From contig WELA01004268.1 of the NCBI GenBank assembly GCA_009602735.1, forward strand, positions 914,266 to 978,265: a DNA stretch of 64,000 nt, in the 5' to 3' direction. Both the position numbers and the translations under genes were made by a program. Source of the DNA: Mesotaenium endlicherianum. Lineage: Eukaryota; Streptophyta; Zygnematophyceae; Zygnematales; Mesotaeniaceae. The notes below the pieces were generated by a model, which was not told the origin of the DNA, made no database searches, and was given only the letters and a program-made list of their open reading frames with translations. The stretch's first letter is position 1. Each line of letters opens with the position of its first letter. Below are positions 47,781 to 59,029 of this stretch, piece by piece.

Positions 47781-50700
47781 ATGGGTCCTGCTGAACTGGA
47801 TTCACTATGCATGCCTGACAACCAGATAAAGGAGACCATCAGCAATATAGACGTCCAGAGAGTGCACACTCTGGATGCTCTTGTTCCACCTGATGTCCAA
47901 CATTTCTTTGCTACGTCAGGAGAACAATGCGAAAGTCAGGAAAAGACAGTCCCCCCTATCCTACTGCATTGCATGATTGCAGGTAGGAAGGTGAGGGCAT
48001 TTGTTGACGGAGGGGCGTCACATACTTTTATCCACAAGGACTTAGTTAAGCGGCTAAGGCTGCCTACTGTCACCCAAGGGAATAGAAAAATATTCCTTGG
48101 AGATGCCTCAAGTATCCCGGGAGGAGTTATAACCAAGCCTATTGAGGTCCAGTTAGGTTCTGGCATTGCAGTTCTAACTGAAACGCTTACATTTGAGGTA
48201 CTCAACACTGGCTTTTATGATCTCGTGCTAGGCAGGTCCTGGCTTAATAGACATCAAGCTGAAGTGTGTTGGAGCAGAGGTACAGTTAAAGTGAGAGGAG
48301 CCAGTGATGGGCAGACTGACTTGGCACCCACCAGTGCTCTTCCTCTTGTCCTGTGTGGATGGCAAATGAAGGAAAAGAAGAGGCTTCCAGAAGGATGCAA
48401 GTTGCTGAATGCAATGGAGTTCGTCAAAAGCTGGAACCAGAAGGAAGACAGAATGTTCTGTCTGCTGCTAAGAGAGGTACCTCCTCAACCTGAAGAAGTG
48501 GTTGAGAAAAAGGTACACCCTCCGGAACACCCTACTGCTGCAAACATTGTTGCTCAGTACACGGATGTGTTTAATATGCCTCCAGGACTACCCCCTAAGC
48601 GGGAAGTAGATCATAGGATTGATTTATTACCTGGTAGCCAGCCACCCTGGCAACGCACGTATGGCTTGTCTTATTTGGAGAGTGAGGAGTTGAAAACACA
48701 GATTGCAGAGCTGGAGGAAAATGGTTACATTTCTCCCAGTAAATCACCGTACGGCGCACCTATCCTATTTGTTAAGAAAAAGGATGGCAGTATGCGGATG
48801 TGTGTGGATTACAGAGCCCTGAACAGAATTACAGTAAAGAACAAGTATGCTTTACCCAGAATCGAGGACTTGCTTGATACCCTGTCTGGCGCTAAGGTGT
48901 TCAGTAAGATAGATCTCAAGAGTGGTTATCATCAAATCAGAATTGCTGAGGGGGATGAACACAAGACTGCTTTCCGCACACGTTATGGACACTATGAGTT
49001 CAACGTGATGCCATTTGGACTGACTAATGCTCCTGCTACCTTTATGGGTGCTATGAATGACATTTTCAGACCTTATTTGGATAAGTTTGTGCAAGTTTTC
49101 CTGGATGATATTTTAATTTTCTCTAAAGATGAAGCTCAGCACACTGAACACTTAAAGAAAGTGCTGGACACTCTGCGGAAAAATCACTTGTATGCTAAAA
49201 TGAGCAAGTGTGATTTCTTTAAGGAAAGTATTGAATTCTTAGGCCACGTTGTCAGTAAAGAGGGCATCAGTGTGGATCCTAAGAAAGTCCAGACCATAAG
49301 GGACTGGCCAGTACCACAGTCTGTCTCTGAAGTTAGATCCTTCCTCGGGTTGGCTAACTACTATAGGAGATTTATTGAGAATTATTCCACAAAGGCCAGT
49401 AAACTGACTGACCTTACTAAGAAAGACATCGGGTATGTGTGGGGGGAAGAGCAGCAGGCTGCCTTCCAGACCCTTAAAGATGCCCTTTGTTCTGCCCCAG
49501 TGCTAGCCGTGTATGACCCCAGCAAACCGGTGCAGGTGGTTACTGATGCCTCTGATTTTGCCATGGGTGCTATTTTGTTGCAGCCTGCTGACAAAACCAC
49601 AAAGGATGGTAAGGTACGGCAGGAGTGGCATCCTGTGTTGTATGAGTCTATGAAATTTAATCCAGCGGAGATTAATTACTCAGTGCATGATAAAGAGCTG
49701 CTAGCTATCATTCATGTACTCAAACAGTGGAGAGCATACTTACATGGTAAAGCTTTTAAGGTGATTACAGATCATCTAGCTCTGACCCACTTTCAGAAGA
49801 AGTCCAAGCTGTCGAGGAGGGAGAACCGCTGGAGCCAGATGCTGGAGCAGTTCCAAGTCCAGATCGACTACAAACCAGGGAAGTTGAATCCTGCTGATGC
49901 ACTCTCTAGAAGACCTGACTTGCAAGAAAGGAACTTTAGTCAGCATGCTGTAGATAAAGTCCTGTGTGCACTCACTTCACTAAAGGTGAAAAAGTCCTTC
50001 CTTGAACAACTTAGGAAAGCCTACCTTTCTGACCCAACATTTGAGCCCAGCCCCACTACTGGTATGTGTCGTGCTACCGCACTCGGGTATAAGCTCAAGG
50101 GAGGGGTCTGGGTGACTGAAACCACTTCAGGCAGGCTGAAGCTGGTCATTCCTAATAATTTGGAAATAAGGTCTCTCTTACTGAGTCAAGCTCATGACAG
50201 TCTCCTGGGTGGACATTTGGGGCAGGCCAAAACTGTTGGCAAACTGGCAAAACATTATCATTGGGAGGGGTTACCCCGGGAGGTCTTGAAATATGTCAAG
50301 TCCTGTGACCAGTGTCAGAGAAATAAGTCTCGGCACACACCACCCGGAGGTCTCTTGCAACCGCTACCCATCCCAGCGGGACGCTGGGAAACTATATCCA
50401 TGGACTGGGTGGTCTCACTACCAAGAACTGCCAACGGGCATGATTCAATACTGGTAGTCGTGGATAAACTGACAAATATGGTCATTTTTATCCCCACAAC
50501 TGTCAAAGTGACTGCACTCGAAACAGCGAGACAGTTTTACAACCATGTAGTATGCCAACATGGGCTCCCTTCTAATATCATCTCAGACAGAGACTCAAAA
50601 TTCTCCTCTAAATTCTGGAGAGCTTTAATGGGGTTAATGGGAGTCAAACAGTTGCTCAGCACAACAAACCACCCTCAGACTGATGGGCAGACTGAAAGAA

Positions 50701-51497
50701 CTAACCGAGTTGTGCAGGAGGTGCTGAGAGCATATATTAACCAAAAACAAGATAATTGGGATGACCTGTTGCCTCAAATTCAGTTTGCGGTCAACAGTGC
50801 GGTGCACGCGTCAACGGGCAAAACTCCTTTTGAACTCAGCCTGGGTAGAGTCCCTAAGTCTCCTCTAGATGTGCTAGGGGAATCTTTAACTCACCCTGAA
50901 GGGATTGACAACCCGGTCTCCCTCCAGTTAACTCAGGAGTTTGCTGACACCCTGTCAGAAGTCCAACGAAACTTGCACACGGCCCAAGAAAACCAACAAA
51001 AATACGCTAATCAACACCGTCGGGAACTGACATTTTCCAAGGGGGATTTAGTCAAACTGCATTCTCAGCACCTGTACCTCCCTGGTGTGGTCAAGAAAAA
51101 GCTTGGCCCTGTCTGGGTCGGTCCCTATTCGGTGGTCCGTCGTGTCGGTCAGAATGCTTACAAACTGAACATGTCAGCTGAATACAAGGGGCACCCGGTC
51201 TTTAATGTCTCCTTCCTGGAACCGTACATCAAAGGTGATACACTGTTCACAGGTCGGTTCCCTGTCCAACCGGGACCGGTCCCCGCTGTCCGGGACGGCG
51301 ACCCTGAGGAATATGAGGTCGATGAGATTTTAGACGCTCGCTCGGTCCGTCGATCGTCTAAATATGTCATGAAATACCTCATTCGATGGAAGGGTTACGA
51401 TGCCTCTGGGGACACTTGGGAGTTTAAGGACCACTTGACCAATGCCAAAGGGGCGTTGACACGGTTCCACCTTCGGGCCGCTGGAGTCCCTCCATAA
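47781..51497 (+). CDS. Pol polyprotein of element C with integrase chromodomain
   Basis: 1238 aa. Aspartic protease with [12 protein letters not shown] (D76), where DGGAS replaces the usual DSGA. Reverse transcriptase with [11 protein letters not shown] (D442, D443). RNase H with [14 protein letters not shown] (D589). Integrase zinc finger ending C842-x2-C845. Integrase core D875, D936 and E972, a D-D-35-E triad. GPY/F-like module ([16 protein letters not shown]). Chromodomain at about 1176-1225 ([12 protein letters not shown] ... [18 protein letters not shown]). gag and pol lie in different frames, as in many Ty3/gypsy elements. Protein order and the terminal chromodomain define a chromovirus. 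Confidence 0.94.
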   Translation: MGPAELDSLCMPDNQIKETISNIDVQRVHTLDALVPPDVQHFFATSGEQCESQEKTVPPILLHCMIAGRKVRAFVDGGASHTFIHKDLVKRLRLPTVTQGNRKIFLGDASSIPGGVITKPIEVQLGSGIAVLTETLTFEVLNTGFYDLVLGRSWLNRHQAEVCWSRGTVKVRGASDGQTDLAPTSALPLVLCGWQMKEKKRLPEGCKLLNAMEFVKSWNQKEDRMFCLLLREVPPQPEEVVEKKVHPPEHPTAANIVAQYTDVFNMPPGLPPKREVDHRIDLLPGSQPPWQRTYGLSYLESEELKTQIAELEENGYISPSKSPYGAPILFVKKKDGSMRMCVDYRALNRITVKNKYALPRIEDLLDTLSGAKVFSKIDLKSGYHQIRIAEGDEHKTAFRTRYGHYEFNVMPFGLTNAPATFMGAMNDIFRPYLDKFVQVFLDDILIFSKDEAQHTEHLKKVLDTLRKNHLYAKMSKCDFFKESIEFLGHVVSKEGISVDPKKVQTIRDWPVPQSVSEVRSFLGLANYYRRFIENYSTKASKLTDLTKKDIGYVWGEEQQAAFQTLKDALCSAPVLAVYDPSKPVQVVTDASDFAMGAILLQPADKTTKDGKVRQEWHPVLYESMKFNPAEINYSVHDKELLAIIHVLKQWRAYLHGKAFKVITDHLALTHFQKKSKLSRRENRWSQMLEQFQVQIDYKPGKLNPADALSRRPDLQERNFSQHAVDKVLCALTSLKVKKSFLEQLRKAYLSDPTFEPSPTTGMCRATALGYKLKGGVWVTETTSGRLKLVIPNNLEIRSLLLSQAHDSLLGGHLGQAKTVGKLAKHYHWEGLPREVLKYVKSCDQCQRNKSRHTPPGGLLQPLPIPAGRWETISMDWVVSLPRTANGHDSILVVVDKLTNMVIFIPTTVKVTALETARQFYNHVVCQHGLPSNIISDRDSKFSSKFWRALMGLMGVKQLLSTTNHPQTDGQTERTNRVVQEVLRAYINQKQDNWDDLLPQIQFAVNSAVHASTGKTPFELSLGRVPKSPLDVLGESLTHPEGIDNPVSLQLTQEFADTLSEVQRNLHTAQENQQKYANQHRRELTFSKGDLVKLHSQHLYLPGVVKKKLGPVWVGPYSVVRRVGQNAYKLNMSAEYKGHPVFNVSFLEPYIKGDTLFTGRFPVQPGPVPAVRDGDPEEYEVDEILDARSVRRSSKYVMKYLIRWKGYDASGDTWEFKDHLTNAKGALTRFHLRAAGVPP

Positions 51498-51733
51498 CTG
51501 TCATTTCAGTTGACACGGGAAGGTGACAGGCGGTCCTGTCTCCATTTAAGTTGGAGGGGAAAATATATGACAGTTAGTGAGCGAGAGCGATAAAAACACA
51601 CTCATACGTTTATGTGTAGCGCATCGCAACTACGTCAACTTTTAGCAATCATCCTGTAAGGTAAACAGCAGCGAAGCCACTATACTAAGTACTAACATAC
51701 ATCCTGCAATCCCTATGACAAAGGTCCATATCC

Positions 51734-51764
51734 TACTAACTTGTGCCCTGGTTACATGCACAGG
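51734..51764 (+). promoter_or_regulatory. Splice-acceptor-like signal before the third ORF of element C
   Basis: TACTAAC (51734-51740), a perfect branch-point word, is followed 23 bases later by CAG|G (51761-51764) immediately before the ATG at 51765. Element E has TACTAAC at 61723-61729 with CAG 20 bases on, and element D has TACTAGC at the same place. Use of the site is inferred, not shown. Confidence 0.5.
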
Positions 51765-53441
51765 ATGGCGCCCACCACACAAAAAGAGGACAGAAAGCGC
51801 AAGGCGGAAGAAGCCAGGAGGACAATGGAGCAATACCAGAAGGAGCTGGCGGCGACTTCCCTCACCAGGAGAGAACAAGAAAGGGTCCGCAAGCAACAAG
51901 AGGCGGCAGAAGAGGCACAGAGGAAGAAGGATCAGGAAGCGGAAAACCTCAGGAAGGCTGAGGAGGAGAGACAGAAGAAACAGCAAGAAGAAGCGGCAGC
52001 GGCAGAAGAGGAGAAAAGAAAAAAGATTGAAGCGGACAGGCAGAAGAGCTTGGCCACTTACAGGTATACTGTGGTGGGTGGCCAAAACTTCGATAACCTG
52101 AAGGAAGCATTGCTGGCAGCCCAGGAGATCAACAGGCTGGAACAGACAACACTGCTACAGAAGGAAGGAGCTACAGCACTGGACAGGTACATCGAGACAC
52201 ACACCGGCGTGGTCCTTTACGAAGATTATGCTAAGATGGTGGGCTATACAGCAGAGCAGGCCCGGTATCTCGCAGATGATTCAGAGGACAAGCCGGTCCC
52301 CATACCGGAAATAGTGGGAGATCAGAGACTCATTCGGATGGTGAGCATGTGGCCCGATAGCTTTAAGGATACGGTATTCTACCTCACACTCCTGCCAGCT
52401 TACAATGAAGTTGAGAGAAGGAGCTGGGAGTACCTGGCCAGGGAAGCAGGACAACAGATGTTCTCTCCCCACTGGTTCCCGTGTAAACTGAGGAAGGCTG
52501 AGCACGGACCCCAGTACTACCAGCAGCCAACAGACTGGAGGTGGATGACCGTCACAAATAAGAAGCAGGAGTGTGACCGAGCCCAACCGGATGACTTCCA
52601 CTATGGCCTAGACGGCTATCTCATCCTACCACCTCACATTGCCCCTTGGGACCCCAGGCTGAATGGATGCCTGAGCAATATGAATGCAGAGACCAAGGAA
52701 CATAGGAGGAGGGGAAGAGAGTACTTCTCTAAGGGAAAGCATGCCTTTGTCAAATGGGCAAAGAACGCAGGCCGGATAGATATCAGTAGGCTGAAGGCCA
52801 AGCAACCTCCAGCACGCCCTAAGAAAGGGAGGTCGGTAGACTACTCCATGTCTACTAGGGAGCAGGACGACTTAGTGGACGAGACCCCTACTCTCTCCGA
52901 GGAGGAGGATGAGGAGGATGAGGAAGGAGAACAAGGCAGAGGAGAAGCATCAGCAGCAGGTACTCAGGACACCCAGCGAGAGGCAGTGGCACTTCCTAAA
53001 GAACCAACCTCAGGTGTGTGGAATGTGATCCCCGTTATGGCAACAACTGGACCCCGCGCTCGCTCCCCCAGCCCACCTGCCCAAGCAGGGGAAGAAGCTG
53101 ATCTGACGGTACTGGGCAGCAGACACAACCAGAAATCCCCAGAGGACAGGGGTGCCAGAAGAGGGACACGCGGGTGGGCCAGAGGTATGCCAGCCTCCCC
53201 CTCCGCTCAGGGGCATGTACCTCTAGCCAATGTATTTCAGCATCCTACTGGAATGCCTGTCTATGTGGGAATCAACACCCAAATAGTTGAAGAGCAGGCC
53301 ACCATCCTCCGTTCTCCCCGAGGGCCAACTTTAGAGCAAACAGGGTTCTTTAGAAGGCCAGCTGACAGACCTAGAGGGCTGTTCAGATCTAGATCCAGAT
53401 CTCCGTCTCCTGACCCTGAAGCCCCAGGAACAACCCCTTAA
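51765..53441 (+). CDS. Third ORF of element C, unknown function
   Basis: 558 aa from the ATG at 51765 (MAPTTQKEDRKRKAEEARRT); an in-frame ATG eight codons upstream is also possible. Residues about 5-100 are a Lys/Glu/Gln/Arg-rich coiled coil. Residues about 105-310 look globular and rich in aromatic residues (ATYRYTVVGGQNFDNLKEAL, YEDYAKMVGYTAEQARYL, DWRWMTVTNKKQECDRAQ, HYGLDGYLILPPHIAPWDPR). An acidic stretch lies near 375-390 (EEEDEEDEEGEQ), then a Pro/Ser/Gly-rich region and an SR-like end (RSRSRSPSPDPE). There is no signal peptide, transmembrane segment or fusion peptide, so it is not a classical envelope. I recognise no known domain. Copies lie in the same position in B, D, E and F. Confidence 0.85.
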   Translation: MAPTTQKEDRKRKAEEARRTMEQYQKELAATSLTRREQERVRKQQEAAEEAQRKKDQEAENLRKAEEERQKKQQEEAAAAEEEKRKKIEADRQKSLATYRYTVVGGQNFDNLKEALLAAQEINRLEQTTLLQKEGATALDRYIETHTGVVLYEDYAKMVGYTAEQARYLADDSEDKPVPIPEIVGDQRLIRMVSMWPDSFKDTVFYLTLLPAYNEVERRSWEYLAREAGQQMFSPHWFPCKLRKAEHGPQYYQQPTDWRWMTVTNKKQECDRAQPDDFHYGLDGYLILPPHIAPWDPRLNGCLSNMNAETKEHRRRGREYFSKGKHAFVKWAKNAGRIDISRLKAKQPPARPKKGRSVDYSMSTREQDDLVDETPTLSEEEDEEDEEGEQGRGEASAAGTQDTQREAVALPKEPTSGVWNVIPVMATTGPRARSPSPPAQAGEEADLTVLGSRHNQKSPEDRGARRGTRGWARGMPASPSAQGHVPLANVFQHPTGMPVYVGINTQIVEEQATILRSPRGPTLEQTGFFRRPADRPRGLFRSRSRSPSPDPEAPGTTP

Positions 53442-53555
53442 GGTGACACGCTGAAGGGGCAGTCAGTAAGGGAGGCTGATCAGGTTCAGTTCCCTTATTT
53501 AAAAATTTCTGCAGTTTAATGTTGTTGAGGCGACAACAAGTTAAGTTGGAGGGAT

Positions 53556-54436
53556 TGTAATGAATCAGTATATTAGTGGATATAATATTCATTTAAATAT
53601 AATAGTTAATTAAGTTCAGCCTGCTGAACTTTAGTTAANNNNNNNNNNNNNNNNNNNNNNNNNNNNNNNNNNNNNNNNNNNNNNNNNNNNNNNNNNNNNN
53701 NNNNNNNNNNNNNNNNNNNNNNNNNNNNNNNNNNNNNNNNNNNNNNNNNNNNNNNNNNNNNNNNNNNNNNNNNNNNNNNNNNNNNNNNNNNNNNNNNNNN
53801 NNNNNNNNNNNNNNNNNNNNNNNNNNNNNNNNNNNNNNNNNNNNNNNNNNNNNNNNNNNNNNNNNNNNNNNNNNNNNNNNNNNNNNNNNNNNNNNNNNNN
53901 NNNNNNNNNNNNNNNNNNNNNNNNNNNNNNNNNNNNNNNNNNNNNNNNNNNNNNNNNNNNNNNNNNNNNNNNNNNNNNNNNNNNNNNNNNNNNNNNNNNN
54001 NNNNNNNNNNNNNNNNNNNNNNNNNNNNNNNNNNNNNNNNNNNNNNNNNNNNNNNNNNNNNNNNNNNNNNNNNNNNNNNNNNNNNNNNNNNNNNNNNNNN
54101 NNNNNNNNNNNNNNNNNNNNNNNNNNNNNNNNNNNNNNNNNNNNNNNNNNNNNNNNNNNNNNNNNNNNNNNNNNNNNNNNNNNNNNNNNNNNNNNNNNNN
54201 NNNNNNNNNNNNNNNNNNNNNNNNNNNNNNNNNNNNNNNNNNNNNNNNNNNNNNNNNNNNNNNNNNNNNNNNNNNNNNNNNNNNNNNNACTCGCATTTGA
54301 CTCACGAGTATTATTCCCTGCTAGTGTATTGTCCTTTGCCGTTTAAGTAGTTAACGGAAATACCATAAAGATTACTTGCTGATATAAAGATCTTTATTAA
54401 TTGTTAATCGCCTATTTGGTAAGACGATTCATTTCA
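53556..54436 (+). repeat. 3' LTR of element C, interrupted by an assembly gap
   Basis: First 83 and last 148 bases match the 5' LTR with four differences. The gap makes its nominal length 881 instead of about 720, so the N count is an estimate. GTTGGAGGGAT just before it is the likely polypurine tract. Confidence 0.9.
53639..54288. other. Assembly gap, 650 N
   Basis: The gap lies wholly within the 3' LTR of element C. By comparison with the 5' LTR only about 490 bases should be missing. Confidence 0.95.
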
Positions 54437-54437
54437 A

Positions 54438-56701
54438 CCGAGGTAATCCCTCCCAATGATAATGTTTTGCCAGTTTGCCAACAGTTTTGGCCTGCCCCGA
54501 ATGCCCACCCAGTAAACTGTCATGTGCTTAACTTAATAAAAGAGACATCATTTCCACGTTATTAGGAATGACCAGCTTCAGCCTGCCTGAAGTGGTTTCA
54601 GTCACCCAGACCCCTCCCTAAAGCTCATACCTGAGTGCAGTAGCACGACACATACCAGTAGTGGGACTGGGCTCAAATGTTGGGTCAGAAAGGTAGGCTT
54701 TCCTAAGTTGTTCAAGGAAGGACTTTTTCACCTTTAGTGAAGTGAGTGCACACAGGACTTTATCTACAGCATGCCGACCAAAGTTCCTTTCTTGCAAGTC
54801 AGGTCTTCTAGAGAGTGCATCAGCAGGATTCAACTTCCCTGGTTTGTAGTCGATCTGGACTTGAAACTTCTCCAGCATCTGGCTCCAGCGGTTCTCCCTC
54901 CTTGACAGCTTGGATTTCTTCTAAAAGTGAGTCAGAGCTAGATGATCTGTAATCACCTTAAAAGCTTTACCATGTAAGCATGCTCTCCTCTGTTTGAGCA
55001 CATGAATGATAGCTAGCAGCTCTTTATCATACACTGAGTGATTAATCTCCGCTGAATTAAATTTCATAGACTCGTACAACACAGAATGCCACTCCTGCCG
55101 TACCTTACCATCCTTTGTGGTTTTGTCAGCAGGCTGCAACAAAATAGCACCCATGGCCAAGTCAGAGGCATCAGTGTCCACCTGCACCGGTTTGCTGGGG
55201 TCATACACGGCTAGCACTGGGGCAGAACAAAGAGCATCTTTAAGGGTCTGGAAGGCAACCTACTGCTCTTCCCCCCACACATACCCTGTGTCTTTCTTAG
55301 TAAGGTCAGTCAGTTTATTGGCCTTTGTATAATAATTCTCAATAAATCTCCTATAGTAGTTAGCCAACCCGAGGAAGGATCTAACTTCAGAGACAGACTG
55401 TTGTACTGGCCAGTCCCTTACGGTCTGGACTTTCTTAGGATCCACACTCATGCCTTCTTTACTGACAACGTGGCCTAAGAATTTAATACTTTCTTTAGAG
55501 AAATCACACTTGCTCATTTTTGAATATAAGTGGTTTCTTCTCAGAGTGTCCATGACAGACTTTAAGTGGTCAGCGTGTTGAGCTTCATCTTTAGAGAAGA
55601 TTAAAATGTCATCCAGGAACACTTGCTCAAACTTATCCAAATAAGGTCTGAAAATGTCATTCATAGCACCCATGAAGGTGGCAGGAGCATTAGTCAGTCC
55701 AAATGGCATCACGTTGAACTCATAGTGTTCATAACGTGTGCGGAAGGCAGTCTTGTGTTCATCCCCCTCAGCAATTCTGATTTGATGATAACCACTCTTG
55801 AGATCCATCTTACTGAATACCTTAGCACCAGACAGGGTATAAAGGAAGTCACTGATTCTGGGTAAAGCATACTTGTTCTTTACTGTAATTTTGTTCAGAG
55901 CTCTGTAATCCACACACATCAGCATACTGCCATCCTTTTTCTTAGGAAATAGGATGGGTGCGCCTTAAGGTGATTTACTGGGGCAAATATAACCATTTTC
56001 CTCAAGCTCTACAATCTGTGTTTTCAACTTCTCGCTCTCCACACAAGACAAGCCATAAGTGCGTTGCCAGGGTGGCTGACTCTCGGGTAATAAATCAATC
56101 CTATCATCTACTTCTCTCTTAGGGGGTAGTCCTGGAGGCATATTAAATACATCCTGGTGCTGAGCAACAATCTTTGCAGCAGTAGGGTGCTCCGAAAGAC
56201 TTACCTTTTTCTCCACCACTTCTTCAGGTTGAGGAGGTACCTTTCTTAGCAGCAGACAGAACAAAGTGTCTTCTTTCTGGTTCCAGCTTGTGACGAACTC
56301 CATTGCATTCAGCAACTTGCATTCTTCTGGAAGCCTCTTCCTTTCCTTCAGTTGCCATCCACACAGGACAAGAGGAAGAGCACAGGTGGGTGCCAAGTTA
56401 GTCTTAGGGTGACAGTAGGCAACCTTAGCCGCTTAACGAAGTCCTTGTGGATAAGAGTATGTGACGCCCCTCCGTCAACAAATGCCCTCACCTTCCTACC
56501 TGCAATCATGCAATGCAGTAGGATAGGGGGGACTATCTTTTCCTGACTTTCGCATTGTTCTCCTGACTTAGCAAAGAAATGTTGGACATCAGGTGGAACA
56601 AGAGCATCCAGAGTGTGTACTCTCTGGATGTCTATATTGCTGGTGGTCTCCTTTATCTGGTTGTCAAGCATGCATAGTGAATCCAGTTCAGTAGGACCCA
56701 T
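54438..56701 (-). mobile_element. Protease, reverse transcriptase and RNase H part of element D
   Basis: Minus strand matches the first two thirds of the element C pol: [47 protein letters not shown] and the [12 protein letters not shown] linker. The integrase part lies beyond element C at 44240-45479. Broken. Confidence 0.88.
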
Positions 56702-56769
56702 AGTACCTGCTACGAGGGTAGCTAGTGACGGCTCACTATCTCTAGCATCCTCACAGTCAGTAGACTGGA

Positions 56770-58280
56770 TTACTGACTGTTGCTGTCTTTTAAAGGCTGG
56801 TCTTTTCTCTCGACCTTCGGAAGGTGCTTAATTGGACACTGTTCTCTGTAGTGGCCCAACTGTTGACAGTGGTAGCAAACGGATTTTGATGACGCTGGTC
56901 TCGGCTTAGTCCTACCACCACCTCTTCCAAAGCCGCCTCGAAAGAAACCACCTCTACCTCTAGACTGTATAGCATTATACGCATATCCATCACCCAGATC
57001 ATCCTCAGCCTGGTCTCCTTCAATTGCATTGTAGGAACCGTGGGGCTTTTTGACAATCTTAGACACCAAAGCATTACTCTGGCGCTTGTGATTGAACTGC
57101 TGCTGATCCCAGGTATCAGCATCCTGGATCAAGTCAGCCAGTTTCTCATACTTCTTCTCAGCAAAATGACCAGANAAAATGACCAGAAACATCAAATTTC
57201 AAACCATACCTGAAGTATGCTATTCTATACCGTTCTGGCAAGTCTGGCTATTTCATCATGTTCTCCTGGAACTTTTGAGCAAACTCAGCAACTGAAGTGG
57301 TCTGCTTCAGTGTCAGGGAGATCATCGCATAGATAGCTTTCTCCTGCTGGTTGATGACATCAAACTTCTCATGCAACTTCTCGACAAACTCTACCCAAGT
57401 AGGGTCACCTAGTTGCTGAGCCTTTCGCTCTCCTTTCCAGTATAGCCACCAGTCTGCGGCACTGCCTTTCAGTAGCGCACCGGTGTGCCTGACTTTCTCG
57501 TAATCTTGCAGTTCTGGGTAGTTCTCCAGCCACTGCTCAACATCCGCAAGAAACTTGATCAGGTAATATTTTCTGTTCCCCTCAGGATCATAGGCCTGGG
57601 GAGGTTTTGGCTTGGGCTTACTAGGCCCTCTGCCACCACCACCAGTGGTTTGAGAATCCAGTTGGTATCTGTCCCGCAGTCGAGACATTATGATTCTTTT
57701 GTCCTCCTGTTGGGACTAATACATGGTCGCCATTTGCGACTATATTTGAACGAGTAATGTTCCCAATTCTATACTCTGGGGTGGTAGTCTAGCACATGCC
57801 GCAGCAGCATTGGCATCTACTCGCTGAGTAGTGTCCTCAGCAATCCCTCTCGCTCCTGCAGCAGCAATTCCTGTCGCATTCAGCCGGTCACGTATTTGAC
57901 CTAGGGGTACATTGAGTTGTACAGCAGGAGGTGGGTTCAGAACATTGGCCCTAAATGCCATAAGTTCTTCAACCGTGCGCTCGTCAGCGGGCTGTCCTTC
58001 CCTCCTTTCTGTATCTTCAGCTGCCTATGCTAATTGTTCAGCTTCCTATGCTAATTGTTCAGCTTCCTAATTTGGCTCTCTCCTCCTCAGCTTGCTGTAC
58101 TACGACTGCGGCAATAGCAGCTGCCTCATCTGTAGCCTCTCTAGCTGCAGTATCTGCCACTGCTTCACAATAGGTACGGGTTCCCGCTACATGGCTTTCC
58201 GCCTGGTTTTTGACATTCTCGTTATCCTGGTTCTCCATGTCTCAGGAGTTGCTAGTTTGAGACCTTGTCCTTACCATACA
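56770..58280 (-). mobile_element. gag region of element D
   Basis: Minus strand covers the Ala/Glu-rich N-terminal part, the Gag core ([20 protein letters not shown]) and the CCHC knuckle (CYHCQQLGHYREQC). A single N at 57175 sits between two copies of the same 12-base word, so the assembly there is doubtful. Broken. Confidence 0.85.
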
Positions 58281-58311
58281 AAGAAGGCTGTGATAACCGC
58301 TCCGATACCAC

Positions 58312-59029
58312 TAAAATGAATCGACTTACCAAATAGGCGATTAAAAATTAATAAAGATCTTTATATTAGCAAGTAATCTTTATGGTATTTTTCGTTAATT
58401 GATTTAACAGCAAAGGACAACACATCAGCAGTGAATAGTACTCGTAAGTCAAATGCAAGTAAACTAGCATCAATAATGCAATCTGTAAACTCATACATAA
58501 GCAAAATTGGAAGACAGTGCGTATCAATGGCTTCTCGCCTTGGATTCAGATCTCTCTCAGTTTGCTGTACCATAGAGTTGGCCTCGTTTCCGAATGCCAA
58601 ACTCGAGAGCAATGCCTAGCATATGTACAATGAATGAGTTTACTGTTCAACGGCCATTGCAATGGCACCGCCTACTCGGGAGTTAACCACGTTGGTAGGA
58701 CCTCGGTTGACCAAATCCACCGCCATCTCCCATCATCCCGAATCGCCATCCATCATAGGGATGTCATCTGGCCATTCATCTAGCATACCACACTTAGATG
58801 CATATCGAGGCAGTTTGCTGCTACCAAGTACGGAAGTCAGCAGGCTGTCAAAGAATATGTCAGCAAGCTGATTTAAGTTGGTTTCAACCTGCTGCTTCCG
58901 ACTAGTCCTTCAATTGACAATTATGTAAAGTCCAGCAGACTCAATACTACATAAAGTTCAGTAGGCTGAACTTAATTAACTATTATATTTAAATGAATAT
59001 TATATCTACTAATATACTGATTCATTACA
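58312..59029 (-). repeat. 5' LTR of element D (718 bp)
   Basis: Matches 41373-42088 with roughly 5-7 percent difference. A primer site (TGGTATCGGAGC on the minus strand) lies at 58310-58299. CTCAC follows at 59030-59034. Confidence 0.9.

Larger units (their letters stand above)
45480..54436 (+). mobile_element. Element C: whole-looking Ty3/gypsy chromovirus with a third ORF
   Basis: Layout: 5' LTR 45480-46199, primer site 46201, gag 46234-47712, pol 47781-51497, third ORF 51765-53441, purine-rich tract, 3' LTR 53556-54436 with a 650-N assembly gap. All three frames are open and full length, so it looks whole as far as the sequence shows. In the 231 LTR bases that can be compared, four differ, so it is the youngest insertion in the window. 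CCGAG precedes the 5' LTR (45475-45479) and recurs at 54438-54442. The host sequence is the integrase region of element D on the opposite strand. The integrase chromodomain fits its landing in other transposons. Confidence 0.94.
41373..59029 (-). mobile_element. Element D: third-ORF chromovirus, carries element C inside it
   Basis: Minus strand. 5' LTR 59029-58312, gag about 58280-56770, first part of pol 56701-54438, then element C, then integrase and chromodomain 45479-44240, third ORF 43906-42201, and 3' LTR 42088-41373. The exact 5-bp duplication CTCAC flanks it, inside the reverse transcriptase of element E. Its two LTRs differ by roughly 5-7 percent by eye, more than those of element C, as its place in the stack requires. 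It is broken, with several to about ten breaks besides the element C insertion. Confidence 0.92.

Noticed and set aside
51642-52085. Hydrophobic, membrane-like minus-strand frame, with relatives at 30074-30292 (+), 43535-43759 (+) and 61894-62334 (-)
   Set aside because: All are antisense of the Lys/Glu-rich coiled coil of the third ORF; the reverse of AAG/GAG codons reads as Leu/Phe/Ser. Not evidence of an envelope or membrane protein.
51765-53441. Idea that the third ORF is a retroviral-type envelope
   Set aside because: No signal peptide, transmembrane helix, fusion peptide or cysteine pattern; composition is charged and low-complexity at both ends.
53631-54305. 224-codon open frame made of X
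   Set aside because: It is the run of N in the assembly gap.
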